The notes under the pieces are model-generated. The model searched no databases. It saw only the letters and a program-made list of their open reading frames with translations, and was not told the origin of the DNA. From Gigantopelta aegis (lineage: Eukaryota; Mollusca; Gastropoda; Neomphalida; Peltospiridae): a DNA stretch of 64,000 nt. Position 1 is the stretch's first letter. Each line of letters opens with the position of its first letter. Of the stretch, positions 34,226 through 46,037 are shown piece by piece. A program made the translations under genes and the position numbers. The stretch is from contig NW_024532994.1 of the NCBI RefSeq assembly GCF_016097555.1, positions 1 to 64,000 of the forward strand, written 5' to 3'.

Positions 34226-35388
34226 ATGAAGGTGTCGTGATCTACATCATTGTGTGTCTAGTGACTAATAGCTACGGAGCTGGCCACATTTCTGAGTCAG
34301 GTTCTGGCTCCGGCTCTGGCTCTGGATCTGCAAGTAAATAGTCTTTATAATTTTAACAGTAGATATTTTTGCAGGGGAGGATCTCCTTGCTTCCCTCTCT
34401 CCTCATCCTTCGAAATGTTATATGCATAAATAAGCAAATTTTAAATAATATTTAATAATTAAATTGATATGACAGGGATTATAGCTATGAAGTTTCAAAC
34501 ATATATAATGACCGTTTATGTTTCATCTTGCAGTGAGCTGTGCTGATATTACTTGCAGTGGAGGTGGACCTGCATTATAGAGAATGAGTGGACCATACTG
34601 TCGTGCCCTATTGGAAAGAAACTTGCTGTTAATAATATATATTTATTTGAAGGTACTCCATTATACTGAAAACATACATAATGTTATCTATTTAGAATGT
34701 CCGCTGGTTACTGGGGCAATGATTGTAGTAAAAAAGAGATGCTCTGACACATGTGGATGGGTCGTACAGAATAATGTGACATGTAAATGGAACATGTACA
34801 TGTAATAAATGCTGGGTTCTTGACAATGGCACTTGCAGTATAAGCCAAGCTGGGACTGAGGGATATCAATGTTTCCTTGACTACACACATGTCAATATCC
34901 AAGGTTTATTAGGGAGTTTAAATTATATTAAAATTTCCATCAAAGCTATGATCATAATAATCATACTAATCAATTTTCTTTGCTATTTTAAGAGTTTGGA
35001 CAATGTATGGTGGAGACATACCTCAACCACAAGAAGGAAAATTACTTTCTCTTGCCAAACAGCTAACGAAAGTGAGAACAACTGATTATGACTGTCCTTC
35101 TATTAATTTAAAATATCTATTGTTAGAGTAATGATATCACAGTTATACAAGCCGACAGTGTTAAGTTAGAATTATCAAATCGAGATGTCGTTGCTAGAAA
35201 ACTAGCAAAAGTAAGACAAATGTTTTAAGACATGCTTCAATCTTCTTTATTTTAGTTCTATTTTTACAGTACTTAATCAAGGCAGTACAGATTACAATAA
35301 TGCTATAAGTGCAATCAAAACTGATGTAAAGATGGTGATATCGCGCCAGGATACTCTTGTTATCGATGATCTGATGAGAAACTGCTAA
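34226..35388 (+). CDS. Secreted or membrane Cys-rich protein with a Ser-Gly linker
   Basis: From the ATG at 34226 the N-terminus (one indel in) gives VVIYIIVCLVTNSYGAGH, a hydrophobic signal-peptide-like segment with a plausible cleavage site. It is followed by ISESGSGSGSGSGSAS, a Ser-Gly repeat. After an intron come SCADITCSGGGPA, VKKRCSDTCGWVVQNNVTC, then NGTCTCNKCWVLDNGTC, a set of regularly spaced cysteines with N-linked sites (NVT, NGT). The C-terminal exons give ITVIQADSVKLELSNRDVVA and STDYNNAISAIKTDVKMVIS, ending LVIDDLMRNC and TAA at 35386-35388. I do not recognise the family. A Ser-Gly run could serve as a glycosaminoglycan attachment site. Frame breaks make the disulfide pattern provisional. 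Confidence 0.55.
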
Positions 35389-35875
35389 GTTACTTTAAAT
35401 GTTTAACAAGTTCATGTGTTATTATTTTGTTTATGTCATGTGACAGTCACATACAGGTCATCGTGTTTCGTAACATTATTAGTTTTCTATCACTTTTTTA
35501 TTATAATAGTAATAATTAATTACTTAGTTTTACGATAATTATATTAAAATCATTTGATGTTCGGATGGTTTATATTATGTATTAAATATATTATTGCAAA
35601 TATGTTACTTATCTCCTAACAATACAGTCACAAATAACAAGTATTATAAATTATTACACATACAATAGTAAAATTAATTAAATCATATATAATTTTTATT
35701 TCGTTTGAGTAATAATATCCCTATTGAATTACGTGATCACATTTAAGTTTTTTAAAAAATACTATTGATAATACATACTTGAGTTATCGAGCATCAGATA
35801 TATCTAATGTCGTAACCAAAAGGTGCATTAACCTGCTCTTTTCATAATGTTAAAGTTGCGCTGCATAAACCCCTC
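35389..35875. other. Very AT-rich spacer
   Basis: No gene, RNA or repeat array was recognised. It lies between two convergent 3' ends and should contain their polyadenylation signals. Confidence 0.5.
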
Positions 35876-37969
35876 CTACACTGGGCCAAGAAGACGTTCA
35901 AAAGCACCAACTTCTCTCCAACACTAAAATGAAATATAGTATAGAGAACTGTTTTAAAGTATCGCTTCCTTACCAGCAACATCCCTCCACATCCCCCTAG
36001 CATGAATTGAAGCAGCACAGAGTTTGTGAGTCAACAAAGCTAACTCTAATATTTCCCATAATCAAGATATGAAGTCATTCATAAGTAAAATACTGACCCG
36101 CCCCCCCCAAAATATTGTCCTTTAGTACAAGTATTGAGAAAACATTTATGCCATTCTGAAAAACGAAAAATAACAATGACTTGATGAAGTTTATTAAATA
36201 ACTGACTATGTCTTGTCTGGTCTGGTATTTTCTACAAGTACCCTCCTCCAAAATGTAGAAGCTATCACACTGTCTCCCTTTTGAAATACAATGGTTACAA
36301 GTGGTTCCGGTTTACAAGGTGTAGTTACCTCTTTAATAATGCAATCACCATCAGAGTATTTCCTTTCTAATTTGATCAGCTAAGTTCAGTAACTCAATAT
36401 GGGCTAGCAAGGAAAATAAATGTTATGAATAACACACTCCTCCATCCATCTGCCATGTTTATATCACCTCATTGTTTCTAACCTCTAAAGTCTTCAACAT
36501 TGGGGACAGAATTCTAAGAAAGCTTGATTAGTTGAACGCTATTTAATTTTAGAAAAAAATAATTACAAAAATATTATAAACAGACTCTTCTTGCTAGTAG
36601 ATGCACAAAGATCCTTTTTTAAAAGTTTTACGATCTAGACCCCAGAACTCCAGGATGAGGTAGATTTACAACAGTAGGCAGCTCTAACAAAACAACACAC
36701 ACAACAAATAAATTATATAATTTTCAAAAATTACCTTGGAGTATTGTAACATCAAGCCAACTCTAAAAGAATCCTTCTCCTATTGTATTGAAACACCTAT
36801 AATATCTAATTTACACATTAAATGGCCAATGTATGACATCATCATACCAGCTTAGGCTCGACCCACTAGATCCATGTTGTGTCTGAAGACAATCAAATTT
36901 TCCATATATACACACAAAGAGCTGTCATTAAAACGTCATCAAGGTGTAAAATAACTTTTGTACTATTGTTCAAACTTTACTATCCTACATTATGTGTAGT
37001 TTACAAACGTTGGGACAACTAACCATCAGGTGACGTAAAAAATTAATCACCATCATCTCCTTGCTCAATGGACTGTCGTCACCAGATAACAACCTATAAT
37101 GTTTTGTAAGGGGTAAGTACCGGTAATAACTGTCATTATTAACATAAACTTGTAGAATTATTTGAGGTTACTATAATACATATTCCAGCTCTTTTAATTA
37201 ACTGGCATCAGGAACTTACACAAAGGCATGTTATATATATATGATTACTGACCTTTTTCTCAAAATGGCGTCTAATACTTTTCATTCAACTGCTCCTGTT
37301 TAAAGGATCAAAAAAATGTTACTACTGTGTACTGATATTATTGATGACATAACATGAAAAATTGTGTAAATGAAAATGCTCTTCTAGTACACATGAGAAA
37401 AGCAAGGACAAATATTTAGTCATCAACAAGTACCAATGAGCTAATGTTCAAAAAAAATGTGTTTAAATTACTTAAAGCAAAACAATTCAAAGCTTGTGTT
37501 AATGTTTGGGGGCCTGAGATTTAGAGGAAAGGAACCAATTTTGTCATATTATAATCTTCCATTATTAAAATCATACAAAAAGAGAGTGCCTGTGTGTGTT
37601 TAACAAAAACCTGATCTAATGCGCGAAAAAGGAAATCTTCTTTAACGGCACAACTATCTTCGTCTTTGTTCATATCATTTTTTGGATGGACAACCTAACA
37701 AAAATAAAAACCAATGACTATTTTCCGGTTATGTCAGTGAGTCAACAAAACCTTTGCTTCATTTCAGCTCGTCTCCTTAATGTAGGCTTCTGCAAATACT
37801 GAGCGCACGACGGTATTCATTTGTGTCTAGATAAACAATCTGAGGGTAATGTCTTCTTCATCAGAATCTATTCCCAATGAGAAAAATATTAGAATAATCA
37901 GAGAAAATGCGTTAGTACCTCCAGTGATGGTCATCTCAAATTCTCTTACCAAGCGTATTCAGCAGCCAT
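35876..37969 (-). CDS. Unrecognised multi-exon gene
   Basis: The likely start is MAAEYA at 37969, followed by REFEMTITG. Later exons include SDEEDITLR with YLDTNEYRRALSICRS (37780-37870), VVHPKNDMNKDEDSCAVKED and FLFRALDQ (37610-37695), LLSGDDSPLSKEMMVINFLR (37030-37090), ELPTVVNLPHPGVLGSRS (36630-36690), AHIELLNLADQIRKEI (36370-36410), DGDCIIKEVTTPCKPEPLVT and IVFQKGDSVIASTFWRRVLV (36230-36360), EILELALLTHKLCAASIHAR (35990-36060), and a final WREVGAFERLLGPV ending at 35876. Amino-acid usage and splice sites support a real, conserved-looking gene of perhaps 350 residues. I recognised no domain. Confidence 0.5.
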
Positions 37970-38499
37970 GTTGGCCTTTCTGACTCCATTGATCAGGTCC
38001 TACACGTTGTGCGGTTGTTTTGTACGCTGTTTCTAAACTGTTTGTTGAAAATTGAGCAGGCGAATTGAGCAGATACACTGGTTTCTCTCTAACACAGAAA
38101 CAGCGAACTCTTCCAGGAGTTCAGGTGAGCCCTTGGAAATGGTCGCACTCATTTCAAAACAGACTGACCGATAATAGCAGTGTATTAAGCACATGGACGA
38201 TCTCACCTTTCCAAGGCCAAAGATCGGTGCGTGCCTACCTTAGAGCTTAGTGACGTCACATGACGTTAATACACACAAAATGATAACAGGCTCTGTTTGC
38301 TCCTGCCTTTACTATACACAGCTGTTACTATAAATTATTGATAAACATATCGCATAACAACATTGGCATTCACATTAAATAGCAAGCAAGAAAGATAAAC
38401 AAACAATTCAATAACGTCAGAAAGACACACACAATTATGTATTATTATGTTGTCTAATGCATTAGATTAATTGTAATTAATATTTTGAATCAATTATAA
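37970..38499. promoter_or_regulatory. Upstream region with a perfect CRE
   Basis: TGACGTCA at 38251-38258 is a full CREB/ATF palindrome, followed directly by CATGACGT. It may drive the gene starting at 37969. The rest (38260-38500) is AT-rich with no feature seen. Confidence 0.45.
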
Positions 38500-39060
38500 A
38501 AATGTTCCCTTTCCGGTTCTCCCATATGAGTTCACATTCTCGAGCTTTCTTACTTTCCATCAGATTAGGATCATTGTACATCTGTTTCAACAGCCTCAAC
38601 AATTCTCTCTTCTAAATGAGTTGGTGATCCGTGCACCAAGAGCGTGTAATGCCTGATCTCGCACTATGGGGATGGCCGTCTTTCATTCGTGGAGACACTC
38701 CAAATATTCTCTCCCTAATTCGCGGGAATGTTCGCTCAACGTTGACTGGCAGAGACTTTAAATTGCTTGCTTTCTCTCTCTTGGATCTGGATCATACGTA
38801 CGTTGATGTAATCGTGGAATGATTCGTCAGAAACTTTTACTTTTATATTTTTGTAGTTGCAATCTCTAATTAACAAGTTGATATAAAAATAAGTTCTCCT
38901 CTTCTAGTTACAGGATCAAAGTCTTCTCACTCAGGATTCACCTCAACTCTAGTGATCAAATGATCATAGTTTATTCCAGGTGTCTTAGACAGTTAAAGAT
39001 GAATTATTCTTCTTTGAGGCCGAACCTTTTCCTGATTCTTTTCATCTTCTATGTTTTCTT
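38500..39060 (-). CDS. U-box-like and HEAT-like coding fragments
   Basis: Two coding-looking fragments on the minus strand. At 38870-39060 are ENIEDEKNQEKVRPQRRI, TPGINYDHLITRVEVNPE and DFDPVTRR. The TPxGIxYD...FDPVTR wording resembles the U-box of CHIP/STUB1. At 38510-38800 are DPDPREKASNLKSL, AIPIVRDQALHALGARITNS and LLKQMYNDPNLMESKKAREC, which resemble HEAT or armadillo helices. The order (U-box upstream of HEAT) is not that of CHIP, so these may be two genes or the U-box reading may be wrong. No start or stop can be assigned. Confidence 0.3.
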
Positions 39061-39281
39061 TTATATAAGATGTGAGAAGGTGCACAACTATAAGTAAGCA
39101 AGATATCATGTTCAACTCTGTTATGGCAACAAAGTATGGTGGACCATGGGGTGTGGGCTTAGCATACGGAGCAAACTCTTAGGTGGAGTTGAATTATTCA
39201 AAGATGGAGAAATCTCCTGAAGACCAGGTGCTCTTAAAAGAAAGCCATTTTTTAATGATGAGTTAGTTTTTTGTGTACACA

Positions 39282-42200
39282 GATTACTGAGGCAAATTGA
39301 CGAAGACCTAAACTGACTGAAGAAGAGAGGTTTACATATTATTATATTATATAATATACGGTGTAATTATAATGTATTATAGTCCCATAACCTCAAATCA
39401 AAGAATTTATATTTTATTATTATTAGCAACAACATTGCAGTCTTAGAAGAGAAGTTACAGTAAAAATTAAACAGGAAACGAAGAAGTCAGAGATAAGAAC
39501 CTAATGCTGCAGGTATCCAATGTTACAATGCTTAGTTGACATAGGGGGCAGGGGGCTTTGAAAATATCAGGTTACATTTGAGCCACCCCCCCCCCCCAAA
39601 AAAAAATTTATGGTGCTAAGACACTGATTGTACCAGTATTGGTACATTCAGTTTGTTTTAAGCTATCGATTATCTGTTACAACATTATTCCAATGTCTTT
39701 TTTGTATAGAGGTCGCCTAATGAAGATTAATCTTCGTAAATTTGATGGCAGTGTCAAGAAGAATACTGCATTTACAAGAAAACTAGTAAGTTTTAAATGC
39801 ATCATCCTATTAATTTGTGTGTCGATTTTTAATTCAGAGAGAACTAAATGAATCGAAACGTGATGCTGTTAACTAAGAGTTAATAAACGTTAATCTCACC
39901 CAGTACACTCCAGGAAGCATATTCATGTGATTGGGGGGGGGGTCCTGTTGACTTATTGATGCTTATATTACTTTTTTATAGCAACAGTATTGCTGGAAGC
40001 TAAATTAAAGGTTTAATTAATTAAAGTATTAAGTTGTTTTATTATTGTATCTTATGTATAGCTTTCTGATGTGGGTTGTGCTGTTCATATGTGTTCTCTA
40101 CTTCATTTGTCGCTATGGTGACTTCAGTGAGACAATTAATGGCATCAATTACAAAAAATATATTCTGGAAAAATGAAGGAGAAGAAGAAATAAAGTATTA
40201 TGCCATCTGTCCATTTTTCTATCTATCCCATTATTTTATTTATTAATTAATCTTAAATATTATGTCCATTTATTATCCATTCATCCAATTTATCTTGTTA
40301 TAATATCCAATTGAATCTTGTTATATATATCATTAATCCTCGTTATATATCCATTAATTTTGGTATATATCCTTCAACTACAGTCATCTATCTCATTCAT
40401 CCATTCATCATCCATTCATCTATCCATCCATCCATCTATTCAATGATTCTTCATCCTCTATTCAATGGTACTATCTAATTTCTATTGGAGGGTATATGGT
40501 TTTCATCTACTCGAGCTTATCCGTCTAGGTCATTTTTATTGTTGATACTATTAGGAGAGGTATATAATAATACTTACCTGGACATTGTAGGTAGCGTATT
40601 CCTCATTTAGCTAGTCAATTCGACTGGTATTGTTGATCAAGATATTGGTTTGTCTGTTCTTCATGAGATGATTCTGAGAATTATTGTAGGGATAAGAAAT
40701 AGCCAACGCCTTACTACTTATGATGTGGTTTTTGCCCGCCGCATTGTGCTGAGGACTAGCTGGATCGTTGCCAAGAAAACAGAGAACACTTTTAATGAAC
40801 CAATATGATATAGTACCTCTATCGTTAATTACATTCAAGTTTGTTTTTGTATATCATTTGGTGACTATATTTAATTACATTACATTCTTTTATAATTATT
40901 GTTACTTCATCCTAAAGTTTAACACAAGAAATGTTTAAATTACTGAACATAAATGATCATTTAAATTTGTAAAGACACAAACTACTTACGTTATGAACAT
41001 TAAGAGATGCATAAGAGACGATGTAAGGTTCGTTCCCAAAACTTAACTGGATGTAGTCAGTAGAATTGTTAGGGTCAGATATGAAAACAATTGTTTAGGT
41101 TGCTTTAAGACAAAAAGAATTCCGTCTGCCAAGAAAAGACAAGAAGAAAATGAAAAAGCTCAAAAGAGTTTATGAGAAATTACTTCCAATGTCTGTACCA
41201 CACTCTCAGTAATTATTTACATTTTAAATTATACAGTCTTACTGATTGTCTGTAAGGATGGGGGGACGGCGTAGACCATGTTGCTGAATGGGTTCCGTGA
41301 AGACCACCCCCCCAGGAAGGTCCGATATTTCCATTGATCTCCTACTACCATATTTGGCTCTGATGATAACATAGACAACAACCCTATGTGGTCTTTGCTT
41401 TTAGTCATTGGGGCAGAGTTTTGGGTCCTCTTCCATTGTGGGAAGATGAAGATCAAGATCCTTTCTACGAAGATATTACTGACATTTAACATTTATAAGG
41501 CAACCAGCTGTAAGTAAATCCTGGAATGGGGGGTTTGTATTGTATGGCCATTTTTGTGTATTTGTTAGACTTTTGCTCTTAGATCTATTTAGGACAAAAA
41601 AAAAGCCATATTGAGGACAGAAATCTCTGATACTGGTACTTCAAAGGGGAAGTTGAACCAAATGAAGATGATGTTCAAAACGCATTGGAAATAGGCATGA
41701 TAATGTTTGCAATATTAGTGTGTTACATATTATTAAATATTAATGAACAGAAGATTTTAGAAGAGGTAAATAAAAGAGAAGAAGACAGTTAGAAAATGAT
41801 ATTATTGAGAGAGGAGAGGAGAAGGAGAGCCTCAGCCTCTGGAAGTTACACCCACTTTAATTTGCAATTATATTGTCTGTTTAATAGATCCTGTGGAGGA
41901 TTAATACAGCTGTTACTACCAGTGAGGACACCTGAACCAAACCAGCTTGATGAGTTACTAACACGTTTACCAACATGATGAACAGAAAAATTTGTTGATG
42001 AAGTGAGAATAAGAATATAAATAAATTAATATTTTTGACAAAATTGTCACTAGTTTGCTGTTCAATTTTGTCTTATGAATACCAAATTAAATAGACAAAA
42101 ATTGGCCAAAAGTTTGTTTAATGTTGATAAGAACAGGTCAGTTCATTTAAGTACTCACTCATATATCACTCCTTCTCCTCTCGTAGGATGGATATCTGGT

Positions 42201-45129
42201 TTCCTTTTTATGCTCGTCTTGTGGCCACTCTCAATCCTTGTCTTCCCATATTTCAACATATCTTGTTGACATGTTAACAAGAGACTTTCGGTTGTTCAAT
42301 TACGTAAAAAGGATCAGATTTATGTTCATACAAAAATAAAAAATGCTCGTTTTATGTAATTAATAATAATAAGAATTATTAATTTATTTAAGTTTAAGTT
42401 TTTTTTAGCTGAAATGACTAAATTTGGAATGTTTCCAAAACCTGAAGCAATGCGATGCATTACAGTATGTGAAAAGACTGGTTCATTATGTATATAATTT
42501 GTGTCTTTTTATTTAGAGAACTTTACAAGAGTTCACTCATCATAATGTTGAGTTAGCCCTGTACTCTCATTGAACATGCTGGACGATATCTTCTCCGATC
42601 GCCTGCTCCCATTGAGAGCTAAAGCATTACTATTAGTATTTATTACAGCTGTTTAGAGCTGAGAACTTCAATGTAAAAAACACTATCTAATATATTCCAG
42701 TTAAATTATAGGACATTTATTTCTCTCTTTTATTCTCTTAGGAAATTATGTTCAGAAAGAAGCAATTCAACATCTTGAGTGGTCGTCCAGAAATCCTTGG
42801 TTGAAGACGCATTATATGCTGCTAATCCTCCTGATACAAAGCCTACAACAGAATATTTACGTCCTCCATTACAACGAGTATATTTGTAAATTACTTTAAT
42901 AAGATCTCAATAAAGTGAACAACCGAAAGGTAGAGAGATATTATAACTAGTTTTATAGTGATAAGTAATCTATCATAGATTTTAAAAACAATTTCGTAAA
43001 ACCTTTCTTCCTTGGACAAATCCCAGAGGTAAGTTATCTTAAAGAGAGCATTGACACATATAAATATCATATATCGTGATTATAATGACTTGATCTCACA
43101 ATATCAATATCAAGTATCCTATATTAAATTTTAATTAATTAATTTTAATAAACTATAGGGGTGGGGGTTAAATTATTATTATATATTACATATTCTCTAT
43201 ACAGGTATTCACAGGGCTGTTGAAGCACTATCTGAAGTTTGGCATATTAAATTAGTACATCCATTGTGTTGCCAATCTTCTTGCTGCGTTTAAAAACATA
43301 TCGTGATGATGCAATAGTTTGGGTAGTGGATGCCGTCTTAAGGAATTAGGTTAGGTCTAGAGATGAATTTATTACGCATGAATCAGAGACGTATCTCAAT
43401 GATGAAGTTTCCTTGGAGAACTTTTAACTATCACTTGTGGAATCTGAAACTGTTATTTTCGTACTTTTATATACATGTTGACATTTGGGTATGGTCTAAA
43501 TGGTGAGTGGGTGTTGTCAAGCCACTGTATGACGTTTCATTAATGATAGGAACTGCTGGTTCATTGGACCCATTTGACTCGTATTTCCGGGCAAGATTAG
43601 TATGTGTGGTTACTAGATACATGCGGTATGTACTTTGATCATGGGTCCTCACGCAAAAAATTGGACGCTTTCCCCTCACTGTTTTTCAGGTAAAGTACAT
43701 AATAAGAGCTATCATTATCAACTACTTACAAAATATTAAATTATATGTCATGTGGGCATTCAGTTTTCATTCATAATTGGTAAATTTTGCTTTAAAAAAA
43801 TTATACAAAGTATCTAGGAATATTTAAGGATATTAAGTTACTTATTAAATCTAATAATTATATCTAATATATTATATTATATATTTTATTTCATAGTGTT
43901 ATCTATTGAACAAGCGTCAGCCACTCCCACTTGAAGTTGTACTTTATGATAACAGATACTCTTTTCTATTACGTCTAATATTGTCATTTATTCTAACTTA
44001 TCAGAGCAAATGAAGCACTTGCTGATATGGAAAGAGACTTCCCGTCTAAAATTGGTAAACACAGAAGGGGAGAAGGTGTGAGAAGAATCTGATGAAGAAG
44101 AGAGAGAGGATTTGAGCATAATAGCAAAGAGGAAAAAGAATTGAAGAAGAAAAAAAAGGAGGAAGAGGAAGAGGAAGTGATTGATAAATATTCTTCCTGA
44201 TGTCATCCCATTTTATAAGTAGGATGATGATGAGGAAAATGATGAGATGAAACGTTTGACAGAAGTGGACGCCTTTGGAGAGTATAATTGATTTTATAAT
44301 CTGTTTACTCTAATTTTCATATGAGGAGGATACTGCCGTCCTGAAGAGTGAACCTGAGCACATCTCTTGTCCAGAAGATGATGATTTTTGTTTCGGTACT
44401 CGATAAAATGATGATAGAGGTTTGTATTCTTGACCACCTCCTTCTCCTGAAGGAGACTGTTGTGTTTTGTCTTTCCAGTCACGTAAGTTGACAACACAAC
44501 TAAAGTACCAGCTGTTGATATCGCCATTCAATGCACCTACGAAAAAACAGGAACTGACAAAAATCCAAGTAAGACAGCCCACAAAGATGAACAAACAAAC
44601 AGAGAGTATTCTATTTTCTAGTTGAGACTATTAAGAACAGGATGACAAATTAAAATGAAGTTTACTCTTGTGACAAAGAAAGGACACAAACAACAAGTCA
44701 TGCGACACAACTATTAAACTTTAAATGTTAACTGTCTTTTCAGTTGAAGGAGTTAAATTTCCAGTAGAGTCTGGACCTAGCTTCAAGGCCTAAGAACCAC
44801 AACAAGTAGAGATATTTTCATTAGTATTAATGATATACGGTGTCTTTTTTCTCTCTATAGGCACTAAAAGATAGAAAAAGAAGAAATGAAACATCTTGTA
44901 CTAAAACACAAGCAACACAAGAAGAAGAAGATTATCAAGGTTTGTTAGTGACTCTAAGGAGATTACTCCTTTCATTAATGTTATATTGTTTAGCATCTAG
45001 TGAATACCAAACCTTATATACAACCATCTGGTAACCGTCGGTTACCACAACCATATCACCCCAGCTAGCAACATGGCAATCGTCCCAAGATCACCTTACA
45101 ATAGAAAGCCTCCTTCAGATCCCATGTGA
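39282..45129 (+). CDS. UPF2: UPF2, nonsense-mediated mRNA decay factor
   Basis: UPF2 bridges UPF1 and UPF3 in the surveillance complex and contains three MIF4G domains. The first MIF4G shows FDGSVKKNTAFTRKL (about 39740), LNVNLTQYTPGSI-like wording and EAKLKVSDVGCAVHMCSLLH (39990-40115). A linker has LPLWEDEDQDPFYEDITDI (41430-41485). The second MIF4G has MNTKLNRQKLAKSLFNVDK (42075), DLLPFYARLVATL-like, AEMTKFGMFPKPEAMRCIT (42410-42460) and AGRYLLRSPAPIES (42560-42620). The third has IHCVANLLAA (43260), MNQRRISMMKFLGELF-like (43370-43420) and SLDPFDSYFRARLVCVV (43560-43610). An acidic region (44030-44280) and a UPF1-binding end with MKFTLVTKKGHKQQVM (44655) and ETSCTKTQATQEEEDYQ (44890) complete it. 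The 5' exons (39282-39520) are charged but the true start is unclear. More than twenty short exons are present. Confidence 0.88.
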
Positions 45130-45364
45130 TTGTGTCATTAATAAAACGAAATTCACTTTTTTATATTGTTATATTGAGTTTTATTATCTTCTAAGGTATA
45201 TATGCAGAGTTATGTCACAGATGAAAGATGAAGAAAACTGATGAATGTCGTTTGTTAATGAATATGTTAATAATATTAAGTCACTTTGTATATTGTTGAC
45301 TTGATAAATATAACTTAAATTTTACATTACTTATCAAAGAATTATCATTTGTGCTCACTGGCTA

Positions 45365-45672
45365 CAGGGGTGGATGAACATATTTGAATTTGGGGGGGGG
45401 GGGGCACCAAAGAGAGAGTCTGGGGGGCACAGCCCCACAGAAGCTGAGGATTGTTTTTTTGCTTTTAATCCCTTTAAATACACATCAAATTTTATATGCA
45501 ATGAATGTGATACTACCCAATTGCCACAATTATGTTATAATTACAATGAGTGTTTTTTCATTGTTCTCCTACTATTGGTGTAAGAATGTGGGGGGGGGGC
45601 ACATTGAGCTGTTGTAATTTTTTTGGGGGGACACATACCCCTGGTGCCCATAGGTTTTTTCCTCCACCACTG
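45365..45672. mobile_element. hAT-type MITE with terminal inverted repeats
   Basis: The element begins CAGGGGTGGA and ends with the inverse of CAGTGGTGGA. It is flanked by CTGGCTA (45358-45364) and CTGGCATA (45673-45680), an 8-base target duplication with one base missing on the left. CAG-starting TIRs with 8-base duplications are typical of hAT transposons. The 308-base body contains long G runs (45393-45405, 45589-45599, 45625-45630) and no transposase, so it is non-autonomous. It sits between UPF2 and HUWE1. Confidence 0.75.
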
Positions 45673-45680
45673 CTGGCATA

Positions 45681-46037
45681 TATATTCGCAAATAGCCGAT
45701 AAATGTTCTAGTTTATTTATAGATGTTAACATGATTACACTACACGCCCCTTGTAATAATCCTTATTATTAAATTTTATTAAGTTATTCATGAAAGCTTC
45801 TTACGTTTAAATAGAAAAGAAATATCATAGTTGCGCGTGTGTACAGTCTAGAGTGCAGTTCTCCTTACTGCTACTTTTCTCTCTCGAGTACAAGACTACA
45901 ACGTCATATTCTCTCATAAAAATAATAATCACCTTTTTTTGGTTCTGGACACAATCTCTGGAGTCAACCACGTACAGTTAGTCTAATAAATTTCTACCCC
46001 ACCCTTCCTCCCCACCTGCTGAGGAACTCTGGTAACA
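45681..46037. promoter_or_regulatory. HUWE1 upstream region
   Basis: Gene-free sequence leading to the HUWE1 start. It contains GCGCGTGTGTACAGTC near 45834 and a pyrimidine-rich stretch TTCTCTCTCGAG. No TATA box was recognised. Confidence 0.4.

Noticed and set aside
41229-41492. Minus-strand open frame of 87 residues
   Set aside because: It is antisense to the UPF2 exon encoding PLWEDEDQDPFYEDITDI.
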